64,000 nt of DNA from Lepiota brunneoincarnata (taxonomy: Eukaryota; Basidiomycota; Agaricomycetes; Agaricales; Agaricaceae), in the NCBI GenBank assembly GCA_023014365.1, contig JAEBUN010000010.1, forward strand, positions 682,001-746,000. The letters are read 5' to 3'. Below the pieces are notes generated by a model, which saw only the letters and a list, made by a program, of their open reading frames with translations, did not search any database and had not been told where the DNA came from. The number at the start of each line of letters is the position of its first letter. The first letter of the stretch is position 1. Below, piece after piece: positions 21,890-33,612 of the stretch. A program made the position numbers and the translations under genes.

Positions 21890-22150
21890 TCTCCACCTGG
21901 CACGAGGGTCAGAGAGCTGGGGTCGTCGACCATTTCTGCATCGACGCTCCATTCCCCATTGACTGGTCTGTAGGACCCCGGCGAGGTTCGTGCTGTGGGT
22001 AGCACTGTATTACGAGGAGATCACCGAGCAAGGAGGTGCAGGCCTGTGGGGGGGATAGAGATTCGTTCTGAAGTTTTGGTGGTTGCTGTTGATGTAGCCG
22101 AAAGGTAGGTTAGGGTGGTGTGCGACGAGGACACGATGGCGTGAAATGTA
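21890..22150 (-). pseudogene. Decayed copy of molybdopterin synthase small subunit (MoaD)
   Basis: Very similar to the gene at 25905-26177. The peptide WSVDAEMVDDPSSLTLV and AIIPPVSG are kept, but the terminal Gly-Gly and stop are lost: SGGD-type substitution gives SGDWSRG and the frame runs on. Upstream codons carry several frameshifts. Because MoaD acts only through a C-terminal Gly-Gly thiocarboxylate, this copy cannot work. Confidence 0.8.
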
Positions 22151-22550
22151 GCTGTGGGTATTAGGGGTTATGCATACGGAGATGCAAGACAGGTCACCAA
22201 GGTTCGTTATTCTCCCAAAAAATTGCATAACCTTGGGCACGACATCGAGATCCATGACATTGATTGGCTCGTTCTTATTGTGACTTGGGCGATAAAATAG
22301 ATTTATCCAAGTGGTATGAAGAGCACCGTATATACAGCTTTCAAGATGGCGACAATCTATATTTGGTAACCCACGGTGCGGCAGCTCACTAGTGCCCATC
22401 ATCACTCGTACATAACGAACAAGAAGTATGCTCAGGTTGCAAGCAGCGTGTAGACGATGTCCATTCGACGCGGGGCCTCATGAGAAATATGAGAGCCTCC
22501 AAGTTCGCTAAATACTAAATTACTAACAAGAGATTTTTAAGTATGGGCCA
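22151..22550. other. Intergenic
   Basis: No gene recognised; left flank of the MoaD-type duplication and of copy C. Confidence 0.35.
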
Positions 22551-23606
22551 TCAGAGAGGGGAAATACTGTTTCCGCTCCCCATGATGTTGATTCTGTTAT
22601 CTGAGGAGATGTTGTTCTGGTTACCATGACAGATAAAGATGTTGACGCTAGAACAGGGGGGTATGTAGATATGTTGGGGAAAGCTTGAAAGACTGGGCGT
22701 GGCTGGGTAAATAGGCGGGCTGGCCGAGGCTGTGTTCGCCACTTGTTGGCTGCTTGCCCGGGCCTCCACTTGGATCTCTGGCCCCCGGATCCACGTTCAA
22801 TGACGGGCGCGAATAGAATCGGTGAGCTTGGGCTCGATAGACATGGTACCACCAATTGTTGTGATTGTTCTAAATGTAGTGTTTGCAGTGGCTCCGCAAA
22901 TTCCGTTGTCGCGGTGGGTATGCACGCCACATGTTGCAGCTACGTAAAGAGGCAGAATTCAGGCATTAGAGCAAATGATGAGCAGGGGAGTTGGCTTACA
23001 CCAAACAGGCTACGAGCATGTCGGAGTCGAGTATGGCACTCTTGAATAGCACATCGATCTGCCCAATAGTTCCGAATTCTCTGTACCAATGATCTCTTTC
23101 TGGTGTGCCTTTCCACACATTTTTGGATGATCATCATGTCGCTACCCACATTTTCAGATGCTGAATCAGTGCACACCAAAAATGTTACTCACTCCACGAG
23201 CTGAATGGCATCCCGCTCCAACGTAAAACAATTGCGCTGATTTTGTTCGCTTACCCTGATGTCAATTCTGCAAATCACATCTTTGACGATTCTGTAGGAC
23301 TCGTTCCCGATGGCAGAAAAACGCTTCTGATTACTCTTCGCGTTCTTGAGAAAAGAATTAAAATTCTGGCCCAGCAAAAGTGGATGTCAAGGTACTTGGT
23401 TGTGTCGTCCTGAGCACTGAGCACACGATGGCCACCGCCTCAGATATACCCCGAATTTTTGTGGCGACTCCCAGATTTTCGAGCTCTCTCAAGCTCCCGT
23501 CCCCCAAGGTGGTGGCCGTTGGCCCCAGTGTCGATGATGGAGTAAATCCACTGTCAGAGAAATGCAGGACCGCAGTAGCCATATAGGAGTGAAGCAGCTG
23601 GGGCAC
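22551..23606 (-). pseudogene. Copy C: MLKL/HeLo-like helical domain with Asn-rich tail
   Basis: The most complete of the three copies. From about 23590 it reads LPSPKVVAVG-type antisense; on the minus strand the peptides are TATTLGDGSLRELENLG, ISEAVAIVC, then NAKSNQKRFSAIGNESYRI and VKDVICRI. After an intron (GTGAGT...GATTCAG) come MMIIQKCVERHTRKRSLV and DRCAIQECHTRLRHARSLFG. Later exons lead to a tail with HGNQNN and the stop at 22551-22553. The order of elements and intron positions match copy B. At least one frameshift separates the first helices from the KSNQKR block, so it is scored as a pseudogene, although assembly errors elsewhere in the window make a live gene possible. Confidence 0.55.
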
Positions 23607-24659
23607 CGAGATGGTTGAACGCCATTCTACTTATCTAATTTTAGCATCGAGTAAGGGAAACATCGATACAAAGGTTTGATCGCACCCAAGCCGGAACCCT
23701 GCCACCGTCGAACCAGCTTGTTATCCTGCGGTAATGCTGTGACCATGGCGGCTTGGCTGCGAACCAAGTCTATCAAACCAGAATAGACTCATGTTTGCTG
23801 TATTACATCTGCCTGATTCCAAAGAGATGACAGGAGCGTCATGTCGTTGGTTGTAGTAGGTTTGTCTCATAAAAGTTGGGGGGGTCGGTTTGCATCCTAA
23901 ATAGTGGGTTGGTTCGAAGGCTGTGGCCGGGGGGGGGGGGGGGAGATGAGTCGGAGATTTCATATGACGATATGGGTGGGCGTTCGGGGCGTTCGCATAG
24001 GTAGGTAGGTAAATTATCGGTGTGTGGTCCCTGACCATCTAAGATAAGCTCCTGTATCACCTAGTGCTCGACCCGCAACACACCGGCCAGTGAGCAGCCT
24101 GGCTTCCAGTCACATCGCGGATTCCTCTCTGAGCACCAAACACAGTAGAGGCGCACACGGTTTCTACACAGGGGATTGACGTCAAGACACTCACAAATCG
24201 CGCCAGGACCAATGTTGGAGATAGGGGTGCAGGGCATAAAGTAGTCGCACCTACGCTCTAAATCCTGGCGGTGGGAACACCGAGACAGTACTGAAATCTG
24301 GGATGGGTCTTACTGGTGCTGGTGGCATCAAATCACAAAAAATGACAGAACCGCCGGGCAAGGCAACAGGTACTGATAGATAGACAAATAAGTGCTCTGT
24401 CAAACCCCAAACCCTTACAAATCAACGACTCAGTTCATGGACTCAGGGTCTGGATACTCGCTGGATTACTCGGTTGGATAACGAGATAACGACTACCACA
24501 GAGTTATCAACAACCAATCAGTTTGCGCCTATCCAGACTGATCCTGATCTTGTCATGTATATGGGCGCAACCCCACCGGGTTTCTGGTCCGACACTCCGA
24601 AGTGAGAACAGCGTCTGCGAGTTGCCGGCGGTCCTCGCTTTACCGCCTTGCCATTGAAT
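23607..24659. other. Gene-poor sequence with 15-base G run
   Basis: Nothing recognisable as a gene. A G15 run lies at 23929-23943, and purine-rich low-complexity sequence surrounds it. Confidence 0.4.
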
Positions 24660-25425
24660 ACTACCCTCTCCCCTTCTGCAACAAACCTGCATTCGAAGCA
24701 ACTCGGTATGACAATGTATGCAAAATGATGCCCTCGGGTAGTGAAAGTCCTGACGTAGATGTGAGGAGCTCAAGCTTATTGAGAAGATAAACCCCCGAAC
24801 ATACACAATCGTTACAACTCATTATCCGTTATAATCACATCCATACGCTAATCCATCACTTGCAATAGTCGATAATGATAGCAGGGTGGGCACCAAAGAC
24901 TTGTAAGGTCTCGCGATATACTTTGTAGATACCCCGCCTGAGCATTCCCTCTACAACGCACTGGACCCACAGTACAACCCAACTCTTTGTTCTGCACGCA
25001 CACCCACCATCACATCCAAAACGTATAGCCTTGTTCCTTTGACATTACCATCCTTCACACACCTGGCCTCACTCCGGATAAACCCACGATATACAATGCA
25101 GAGGATATGATGCTCTGTGTGGGAGATGGCCTCTATGAGCGTGATCCGATTGTTATCCTCGACGGAGGATCGATTGTAGCTTGTAAATTATTTGATTGCC
25201 TTTGTGGACGAGCAGAACCATCGGAGGCGGCAGAAGCGGAAGGCTGTTTGAAGTCAAGGAGATCCTAATAATCCGTAAATGCTGGCTACTAATCTGTGTT
25301 TCGACCGGCGATGGAAGTGCTCCTCGATGCCAGCATGCTCATGGATGACATGGTTAGTGAGGAAGAACGTACAGGGAACAGAGGAGGTATATGAGCAGGA
25401 AAGGAGATACTCCTTGTGAAGTGTA
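24660..25425 (+). pseudogene. Decayed inverted copy of the metallo-beta-lactamase gene
   Basis: Plus-strand reading follows the order of the intact minus-strand gene at 20585-21660. It has KPAFEATR, then VDVRS, TIVTTHYPL (histidines of HCHYDH lost), and HTPGLTPDKPTIYNAEDMML followed by CVGDGLYERDPI. A last block matches VLRPAKEVLIDVKMFMEDV. Many stops and frameshifts are present. The two copies point toward each other around the decayed copy C. Confidence 0.8.
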
Positions 25426-25904
25426 AGCCTGAGCTTACTACAGTCCCTCTAATGTGTGACGATTAAAGACTTCGGGTGGCTAATGTAAGTCGGTAACCAT
25501 TCTTCGTAGAACCGGAGTCATCGTGCACCCTAACTCCAAATATTCAATCTAGTAATATTCGCTGGTTCGAAGTTTACAAGGCAGCATAGTGACGTCAGCG
25601 TAACAGAGCATTAATCTCTCGATATTCCCACCCGGCTGTATACCGTGTGGGCGTGGAAAGGGTAGCGTGAAATTTTCTTTTGAGCGTGTCGAATTTATAG
25701 CATTGCGTGAACAACGGACCTGGAGAGCGCGCGGTTGGAAATGGCAGAAGAAATCGGGAGGAGCACTGTCCCTGAAGAGGACACCAACTAAGCTCGTGGA
25801 GTGCTGGCTGCCTCGTATCTGATGCCACCCCATAAGCAGGGTTACCCTGCATGTCCATTGAGTATTTTCGTTCCTTGAGTCCTTGCCGCCGGCTTACCAA
25901 GGGG

Positions 25905-26177
25905 TCAACCCCCTGAGACAGGGGGAATAATGGCAACCTCCTCCCCACCCACGAGGGTCAGAGAACTGGGGTCGTCGACCATTTCTGCATCGACGCTCCA
26001 TTGACTGGTCTGTAGAACGTCGGCGAGGTTCGTGTGGGGGTAGTACTGCGTTACGAGGAGATCACCGAGCTCGGAGAGGCGCAGGCCTGTGGGAGGGATA
26101 GAGATTCGTTCTGAGGTGTTGCCGGTTGCTGTTGATGCTGCTGCAAAGTAGAGTAGAGTGATGTGCGGTGAGGACAT
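25905..26177 (-). CDS. Molybdopterin synthase small subunit (MoaD/MOCS2A)
   Basis: A 90-residue ubiquitin-fold protein starting MSSPHITLLYFAAAS and ending EEVAIIPPVSGG. The terminal Gly-Gly is the site that is adenylated and thiocarboxylated, then donates sulfur to precursor Z in molybdenum cofactor synthesis together with the large MoaE subunit in the cytosol. Length and the WSVDAEMV and IPPVSGG motifs fit the family (cnxG in Aspergillus). An upstream in-frame ATG context exists, but MSSPH matches the family start best. A decayed duplicate is at 21.9-22.15 kb. Confidence 0.88.
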   Translation of the reverse strand: MSSPHITLLYFAAASTATGNTSERISIPPTGLRLSELGDLLVTQYYPHTNLADVLQTSQWSVDAEMVDDPSSLTLVGGEEVAIIPPVSGG

Positions 26178-26283
26178 GACGATGTTGCAATGTGGCTGGC
26201 TGTTGGTAAGAGAGGTAATACATACATATGGAATTGTGTGCATGTTCTAAATTAACATTACAAATAATTAGTAGCATAATTAA

Positions 26284-27259
26284 TTATTTGGTCCCGTTAG
26301 CGTGAGGACCTTTAAGGCTCCGCAATTCGGCCGTCCACCAGATCGGCTTGGAGGTCTTTATCCATACAATATCTTCTCCAGGTACGAGGTGATTCGAGGT
26401 CGACACCAGACCATCGAATGACGAGGGGTGATCAGTCAAATTCCATTTGAGTCCTCTAGTCGACAAAATGGCTTCATCGATACCAACAGGGAGCAAACCA
26501 CAAGTTTGACCCAGAAGGCGGTGGTCAATATGAATATAATGTTCTCCCTAAAGTCCAGCCAGTCAGCAAGCAGAACAGTCACAAGAGTTGCAAACGCACG
26601 GAATCCAACACCCAACCAACATTATCATCCGTCACTGCGTACACCCTCTTCCTCGTCTTGCGCAATTTGTGGAGATAGGAGAGAGTGTGAATTGTTTGGT
26701 CCAGCCGACCTGCGAGGCCGCCGAGGATGATGATGTCGTATTGTGACTCACTCTCCGTCTTGCCCTCCGCTTGTTCCCTGACCGTGAGCGCGTCGACACA
26801 TTTCATGAGGTCTGTCGAGTCTTGGTCATCTTCCTGGATCACTGGGACGCCCTTGGTGTGAATTAGAAGGGGAGGCAAGATGGAATGAAGAGGGGTAGGG
26901 CTGTAGGAGGAAAGAGAAACTCACAAGGGCAGTGTAATACTCGCGTACGTCAAATCGCAGCGAGTCCAGGTCCCCCTTAATGAGGTCCGGTAGATAGCTA
27001 AGGAAGCCCAACCCCTGAAGATTAAAACATCCGACTGTGCGAACGCATACAGAAGCCGTACGTACAGTCGTGGGTCGGCGTGGTGCCCCGTCAGCAAATC
27101 ATGGAGCCGGTTCGCGCCTCCGTCAGCACAGCAATGCCACACGGATGACTTCCAGAGGCGCTGGAGGAGTGGGAGAGAAAAAGGCTGGTTAAGGATGATG
27201 AGAACGTATTCGGGGTGAGAAGTGCTGAGATTGAGGAAGTCGACATTCCAAGTCGTCAT
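26284..27259 (-). CDS. Thiamine pyrophosphokinase
   Basis: Four exons from MTTWNVDFLNL (ATG at 27257-27259) to the TAA at 26284-26286. The TPK catalytic motifs are all visible: CADGGANRLHD, DLIKGDLDSLR, QEDDQDSTDLMKC and the GGLAGRLDQTIHTL loop. The C-terminal thiamine-binding domain reads LSTRGLKWNLTD and LVSTSNHLV. TPK transfers pyrophosphate from ATP to thiamine, giving thiamine diphosphate in the cytosol (THI80 in yeast). Junctions with clean phase: DPRLY/GLGFLSYL and GWVLDS/GEHYIHID. It lies 133 bases downstream of the next gene on the same strand. Confidence 0.92.
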
Positions 27260-27391
27260 GGACGCAAGACAAGTCACTTGTCACTCAGTAAAGTGACATC
27301 TATTGCACTACAGTCTTTAACCCAGCACAAGATTTACTGTTCGATCCCAGACCACGGCAGGAAGAAAAAGAGTGAAAAAATCAAGTGCCTT

Positions 27392-29002
27392 TCAAGACCC
27401 TTGATTCCGTCTCGACCACGTAGAGAAGCTGAGTGCACCAACAATCCCAACCACGAGTAACGCCGTCCCCGCGCCCACTAAGCCTGGAATATAGTAATAC
27501 CAAGCACCATCTATATCATCTACATCCCCTTTCCTCGTGTTCCCACTTGCCATAGCTACTTCTTCTTTCGCCTTCTTCCTCCTCCTTACGAGCGGTGGCT
27601 CAGTATCCGTGTGCAAAGATTCTCCAGAAGCAACACTCTCTGGCGTCGACACGCCCAGATCCAGGGATGGCATTTCCAACTCGACACCCACTCGTCCTTC
27701 GCCTTCTTTGGGTAGGGCAGGAATATCGAGATCCGGTTGGAGTGAGCGCGCACGGTCAAAGTGCTTGCCTGCAGCTTCTCGATCGCGCTTCCAGGCCTCC
27801 GTGCCACTTTCGCCTACTTGGGACTGCAAGGGCACTCGGATGGAGGAAAGACTTGAGTAGGAAGAAGAGAGTAAGGTTGAAGCTGCCCCCTCCAGATGAA
27901 GGAAACCAGGCTTCTAAGTACAATTGTGCCAGACCCCTTGAACCACCAACACATTGCAGATAATATGTAGTCGTTCCCTGAGCTGCTGGGTCTGCAGGGT
28001 AGTTGCTCAAAGTCATAGGAGACCGACAGGGGCAGGTAGTGAGAGACAAGCCGCATTGTCGCAGAGGGAATGTGAGCTTGGTGCCATGCGCGTCCTTTTG
28101 ATCAGGTATTAGTGCAACTCGAGTGAGTTTGGGGCAACGGCCACTTACAAGAAATACTCAAACGCCTCCTCTTTATCCTTCCTAATATCAAACAACTCCA
28201 AACCAATCAACGCAAGGCTCGTCGGGTCCATATTGTACTGATGCTCAAGTTCATGACTGTGATTGAACACAGTCGAATTCGCAAGGTGTGGTGCCAATGA
28301 CTCGGGCGCAGGGCCAACAATCAACGATGGCCATATAATTGACTGCTCCTTCTCTAAGTGCAACGTCAACAGTCGTCCAGAATGCGGTCCATGGGCCGAC
28401 TCCAATGACGAATAGCTCGACGCCATACTCCCCAACGGGAGTCCATGACCGGGTGACACCGACCTCGACGCCGCTGCAGAATTCGCGTTCGTGCCGTTAG
28501 GGTTGCGACGGTTCAAGTGTCGGAGGAGCCTGTCGTCAGCAGAGGAGAGGGTGGGCGAGGAGAGTGCCGGGGAAGCAGAGACGACGTCGTCAACGTCTGA
28601 GACTTGGGCACTCTCGAGGGACTGCAGCAAAGCTGCTCGAGATATCCGGGTCGGAGATATAGGCATACGAAGAATGGGATTGGGTGGAGGCTGTAGATGC
28701 CGTCGAGGTCGTGCGTTCTCGTGCTGCGAGCCTTGAGCTCCTGGGCTCGAGCTGCCACACTGATGCTGTGGTATTGACAGTGCTGTAGAGGCGCCCCTAA
28801 AAGAACCAATCCCGCTTAGTGAAGGTTCTTCTCTTGCAGTCGTAGGATTCGCATTGTTGCGAAGGGTAAAAGACGCACCTTGATCGTTGGTGGGATGTCC
28901 CCTTACGCCAACCACCAGGTAATTGCGGTCTATTGCTACCTGGGGGTACACGAGGCAAGAGTTCAAGATCCAGACAACACGCTCGATCAATCGGCGGGGC
29001 AC
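27392..29002 (-). CDS. Conserved unknown with C-terminal membrane anchor
   Basis: Several exons on the minus strand. The first long block is Ser/Pro-rich and carries LLRHLNRRNPNGTNANSAAAS. A helix block (LALIGLELFDIRKDKEEAFEYF) is next, then an exon with Cys-rich text (LRQCGLSLTTCPC). The final exon has AWKRDREAAGKHFDRARSL, which looks like a TPR-type helix. It ends in a basic stretch (VRRRKKAKEE), a hydrophobic span (IPGLVGAGTALLVVGIVGAL) and a short tail. That arrangement fits a tail-anchored protein of the ER or outer mitochondrial membrane. I do not recognise the family. The 5' end and the junction near 28150 are not resolved. Confidence 0.55.
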
Positions 29003-29480
29003 GCACAGATAAATCCTCCTGTTGGGTGTTATATGGTACCATAATTAACACCGTCGCCTGCAACCGCCCAGCTGTATGAGGCCACCCTGAATACTTTCAA
29101 CGACCAGTTGGTGTACTTGCCTGATCATGCGACTGTTGGGGTATTCAGAAATCAGCACGGCAATACTTCCCCGTCGAGCAAGAAAGAATTACCTGGTGCC
29201 ATGAGTAAGAGTAGTATGGTCTCTCGTTGTATCTGTCCATGGCGGGAAAGTGAAGGAAGAAAGAGTAGGATGGCACGAGAGTGCTGTCGGACCATACCAG
29301 ATTGAGCCAAGTGACCGCTCTGAAGCGCACTTACACACTCACACGTGCTCTCTGACATTCAATCTGACTCCGAGTGAAACGACTTCGCGACTTAACACAC
29401 GTATGTATCTCCAAAATCCAAGCTAAACGAAAGACAAGCAACTAATAAAAATAAATCCAACTGTCCTGCGTGCCTCCAGA
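29003..29480. other. Intergenic or 5' region of the tail-anchored gene
   Basis: No independent gene seen. It may hold the true first exon of the minus-strand gene ending at 27392. Confidence 0.35.
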
Positions 29481-32400
29481 TCATGCGTCAACTTCGTCAA
29501 CCTCCGGACCCGACTTCAGCGTACTCGCAATCTTCTTAATTCTATCCTTCTCGGCCTCCATATGTTGTACCAACATCCCATCCAACTTGCGGAGTGACTC
29601 GGGCTTCCGATCATCCTGCAACAGCGACACAGCAGCCTGGCCCGCGGTCGGAAGCCGGCGGTTCTCCACCCCGTCATTCTCACTTATATTCACATTCGCA
29701 TCCGCCACTTTTGCCTTCGCCAAGCTACTCGGACCCGCAGTAGCAGCACCCACAACCTCTCCCGACGGTGTCCTATCTCGATTTTGCGCCTGCGCAAGGA
29801 GCGTAGTCAGCCCAGACCCATTTCCCAAATCACTTTTCCTCTCTGTAAAGAACTGCATCCTCGCGGGTATAAATCCAAGGCCCTTTTTCGAATCCATAAC
29901 CCCAATGGGCAAGGTGCGGGAGCGCTCATTCGTCCGGCTAATATACGGTGTCGAGAAGTTTCCCAACCGCATGATAGAAGGCCTTATTGGGCTCATGGCC
30001 ACTGTAGAATTTGCCCGTGCCCGTGGGTCGATTATGAATGGGGGATGATGTGATTGCGGGAGTCGGGGTTGTGTGGTATTTTCTTCCCCTTCATCGTCGT
30101 CTTCGCTCTCGTCGGAGGACTCCAGGTCGTCCATAGCACTATGTTGTGCTTGCAAGGTGTCAAAGAAAGATGTGGGCGAAGAAGGTGCTGGTGAATGCAG
30201 AGCAACGGCTGCTGTTTCTGCGGGTATCTCTAGAGTCAACGGTGCGATATTATCTCCACGACGTAAATGGTCAGGAAACGCGATCTGCGAGGGCGTGCTG
30301 AGTTCGATAACTGGTTCTGCAACAACGTTCCTGGAAAGGGGACTGGTCACAGAAGTGTGAAGAGTAGAACTCGGGTAATTGAACGAGGATGACCGAGGTG
30401 GGGGTCGCAGCGCAATATGGGCAATTGAAGTTGATGGTCTCGGGGGCGGTGATGTGATCGAAGAACGAGCCCTCGCCTCCTCCTCTGTTGACACGCGCCC
30501 GACGCTTTGACGATGTATGGAAGAGGCAGTAGAATGATCTCCCGCGTGATTTAAAGCATCTTGGAAAGCGGACGTCGTGGGCGATAGTGAACTCTGTGAA
30601 TAACTCGATAACGACGGTCGGCTTCCTGTCACTGACAACATAGACTCTCTCTGAAGCTGCTCATCAGAGTCATCTATGTCAAACTGCGACTGAGAAGAGA
30701 AAACACTCGTAATCGAGGGCCTATCCCGAGTCGTCTCGTACGATTGTGTAAATGTGGTCATCTGCGAGGACCGCCTCGTCGCGGGCAAAGGTGGTGGTGG
30801 GGGAGTCATGACAAATTCATGCCTCATCCCATCATATACCTCAGAGAGCATTGGTGTGGACATTGACCTGCGCAGTCTCGACTTGCTCGAAATATGTGAA
30901 TCTGCATCTATCAAATTTTGCTGCAGATCCGTCTGGGATATTGAATAAGTGGCATTTATGATCTGTTTTCGCGGTGCCGGTGAGAGCGGTGTGAGGTTTC
31001 CGACTGGTGTCGCCATCCGCACAGGCAAATAGCTGGAACGTCGCGAATCATTAGACCCAGGTGTCGCAAGAAATTTCCCGGCCCCTTTCGATGTTGATAC
31101 CTGACTCTGCGCGGATTTTCGCTTTGTATTTTTGTTTTCGAGTGCACGCTCCACCTCGATGCTAGATTGTTGGCTCGTAATGTGCTGTTGGAGACGTTTT
31201 GCTTTCGTACCAGGTGTGACACCCCTCGATGGTTCCCCATTGTTTCTCGGCTGGGCGGGTGTAGGAGTTGAGGGCCCCCCAATATGCGAGAATGTCGACA
31301 TTTCTGGGGTATTGTCCAACGAGTGGTGCACGGCTTCTCGCAACAGCGCCTTTCTCCAATGGTCATCGACCTCATATGATGATGACATGCCCGGACTATT
31401 GGGTGGTAGCCGATCCGCAAGGACAGCCGCGCCGACGGAATCCTGAACGCCTAAGCCGTGTAACGCCGAAGCCTGAACGGCGAATGGGTAACTCGAAGAC
31501 GGCAGGGGGACATCCACCACATCTGTGGGGTCAATCACGTCGCCAGCCTCCTGCCGCTTTGCCCTTTCAGAGCCGTTCTCGCGTTTGGCATTGCGCGTTT
31601 TCATTTCCTGCTCTGCTTGCTTCGCAGCCACCGCGATATCATTCATCCGCTCTCTCACGACAACCACTCGCCCTCGATCACGGATCGCGCCATTGACTAG
31701 ATTCACCGAATGATGCGGATTCTGTGGGGAACGGGCTTGGGCTCGCACCGCAGTGATCGAGTCCGAGGTCGTTCTGAGCATGGGACATCCGCTAAATCCC
31801 GGTGCGGCAGGAGTCGTGGGCCGCGGTCTTGACTTACCCACTCGGAAGATATCCAGGAACGCTGGTGTTGCCGGTTTTTGGGGCTTTCGGGCATTCATAG
31901 AGGCCGCAAAGTCTTCGGGAGAGGGCTTCATATGAGCTGGCGGTAAGAAGTAATTGTTCTTAACAAGAAGTCGAAGCCGATAAGCTACATCGTCTCCACT
32001 GTATTCTTGCATCTCGTTGACCTCTTCGGTGAGTAAAGAGATATTAGGTTGTTGGGTTTCTCCCGCTACGGTGTGTGGGGAGGAGGGAGAACCGTGCCCA
32101 GACACGGTTGACGTGGAAGGAGGATAAAACGAAGACGAGGTTCCGGATTTGTTGGTCGAAAATGAATCCCGTGCATTGGGCGTAAGCTCGGGATCACGAG
32201 AAAAAGCTGAAGGTGGTGGCTGATATGAGGTTTCTATGGAAGCAAGTTGCGAGGCCTGCTTAGCTGCCTTTGACTATGGGGAAAACCAAGATTAAGACGC
32301 GTTCTCCAAAATTTCTAATGAAAAGACTGATACGCACTAGCTTGGCCGGCATCGGAGATGGCTGTGGGAGAGGAGATACAAGTGTGACTTCTCCAGCGGC

Positions 32401-32766
32401 GGAGTCGGCTTCCTGCGAAGTTTGACTTCTGCTACTACCAACCGCATGGGGATCAAGATGTTCTGAAGAGCGGAGAGCCCGGGGAGGGAGGAGTAGGGAA
32501 TCGGATGTTTGGGGGGACAAGGAGGGGTCTCGGTCTGGTTTATAGGGTAGTTCCCTGTCGAGGTAGGGGAGTTCTGATACAGGGCTCGTTGGTTGTTCTT
32601 GCGAACGCGCTATAGCGGATCCGGTCACGGTTCGGGAACGTGTTCTTGTTCTTGGGCGGCGCGAGAGACTGACGGTACTTGCAATGCTAGAATTGCTGGA
32701 CACGGAGCAGATGGAAGGGGGACGGTGCAGGGGACTGATGCTCACAGCAGGCAACGAGGAAGACAT
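29481..32766 (-). CDS. Large disordered protein of unknown function
   Basis: Two exons (32766-32338 and 32273-29481) with a clean GTGCGT...CCATAG intron give 1073 residues starting MSSSLPAVSISPLHRPPS. Composition is Ser, Pro, Thr and Arg rich almost throughout. The only structured-looking segment is YSGDDVAYRLRLLVKNNYFL followed by PPAHMKPSPEDFAASMNARK, with a helix RVVVVRERMNDIAVAAKQAE further on. The C-terminus has an acidic patch (LESSDESEDDDEGEE) and a helix KLDGMLVQHMEAEKDRIKKI. Many SP and TP sites suggest kinase regulation. It is probably a conserved basidiomycete scaffold protein, but I cannot name it. It is divergent from ERG28 with only 180 bases between start codons. Confidence 0.75.
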
Positions 32767-32946
32767 GGTGAGGGCTGCATGAGAACGATGAGCAAAAGCA
32801 TCCCGTGAAATTGAACTCCTCAATCAATTTGGCGTAGTCCATTTTTTGACATCTGACCAGAAATTTACGTAAGGCCAGGTGGGAATTGGTTCCTTACTGT
32901 TTGCAAACAAACGACATCGGTCATTTCGTCGTCCACAGTCGTCGCA
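32767..32946. promoter_or_regulatory. 180-bp divergent promoter
   Basis: Separates the ATG of the disordered-protein gene (minus) from the ATG of ERG28 (plus). Its size implies a shared bidirectional promoter. No TATA box is evident. Confidence 0.55.
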
Positions 32947-33612
32947 ATGCTCGAAAAAATAGTGGCTGGTGAGTGGTTGACCCAGGACTGTACAGGGCTG
33001 AAAGGACTGATCTCCCCTGGCCCATGCTTCTTCAGTTCTCCCACCATCCGCACTCGGCAAATGGCAGCTCATAGTCGCCAGCGCCGCAGTTTTCAACAGC
33101 GTCCAGAATTTCCTGACGCTCAACCTCACCCGTAGAATCTACAACAACATACCCCCTGCATCAGGTTTGTACCTCTCCACCATCAAACGCAAGACCGCTC
33201 ACCATCCAAGCAGTGACCACCCTCCAGGCTCGCACTTTCGCCGTCTGGACCCTTACCTCAGCCGTGGTGCGATTCTACGCGGCATACCACATCCAGGAAA
33301 AGACGTATGCCTGGCCTTGAATCACAAAAGGACTAATCAGAATTTCTTCCCGCATTTAGCATTTATGATATGGCCTTGTTCACGTACCTCATCGCGTTTG
33401 GCCACTTTTCGACGGAGCTGTTCATCTTTAGGACGGCAAGAATCAACATGGGCGTACTAAGCCCAGTATTTGTGTCAAGTGAGTGCCTTTAGCGGACTCA
33501 AGGTGCATCAATCGCGTTTGCTGACAGTGAATGATCGCCAATTCCCGTCGACCAACCAGCATTGTCGCTGATCTGGATGCTAAATCAATACGACTTCTAC
33601 GTGCGGTCGTGA
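32947..33612 (+). CDS. ERG28: Ergosterol biosynthetic protein 28
   Basis: Five exons (32947-32968, 33036-33164, 33211-33304, 33360-33478, 33560-33612) join in frame to 138 residues. The start is MLEKIVAVLPPSALGKWQLI. Family hallmarks include FNSVQNFLTLNLTRRIYNN, LQARTFAVWTLTSAVVRFYA, MALFTYLIAFGHFSTELFIF and the end SLIWMLNQYDFYVRS. Four hydrophobic spans fit an ER membrane protein. ERG28 is a scaffold that tethers the C-4 demethylation enzymes (ERG25, ERG26, ERG27) and ERG6 in sterol synthesis. The first exon is only 22 bases. Length equals the family norm and no break is seen. Confidence 0.93.

Noticed and set aside
22010..22405. 131-codon minus-strand frame
   Set aside because: It is an out-of-frame reading of the decayed MoaD copy and its flank.
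29470..31950. Plus-strand frames of up to 192 codons opposite the disordered-protein gene
   Set aside because: They are antisense shadows of a Ser/Pro-rich coding exon.
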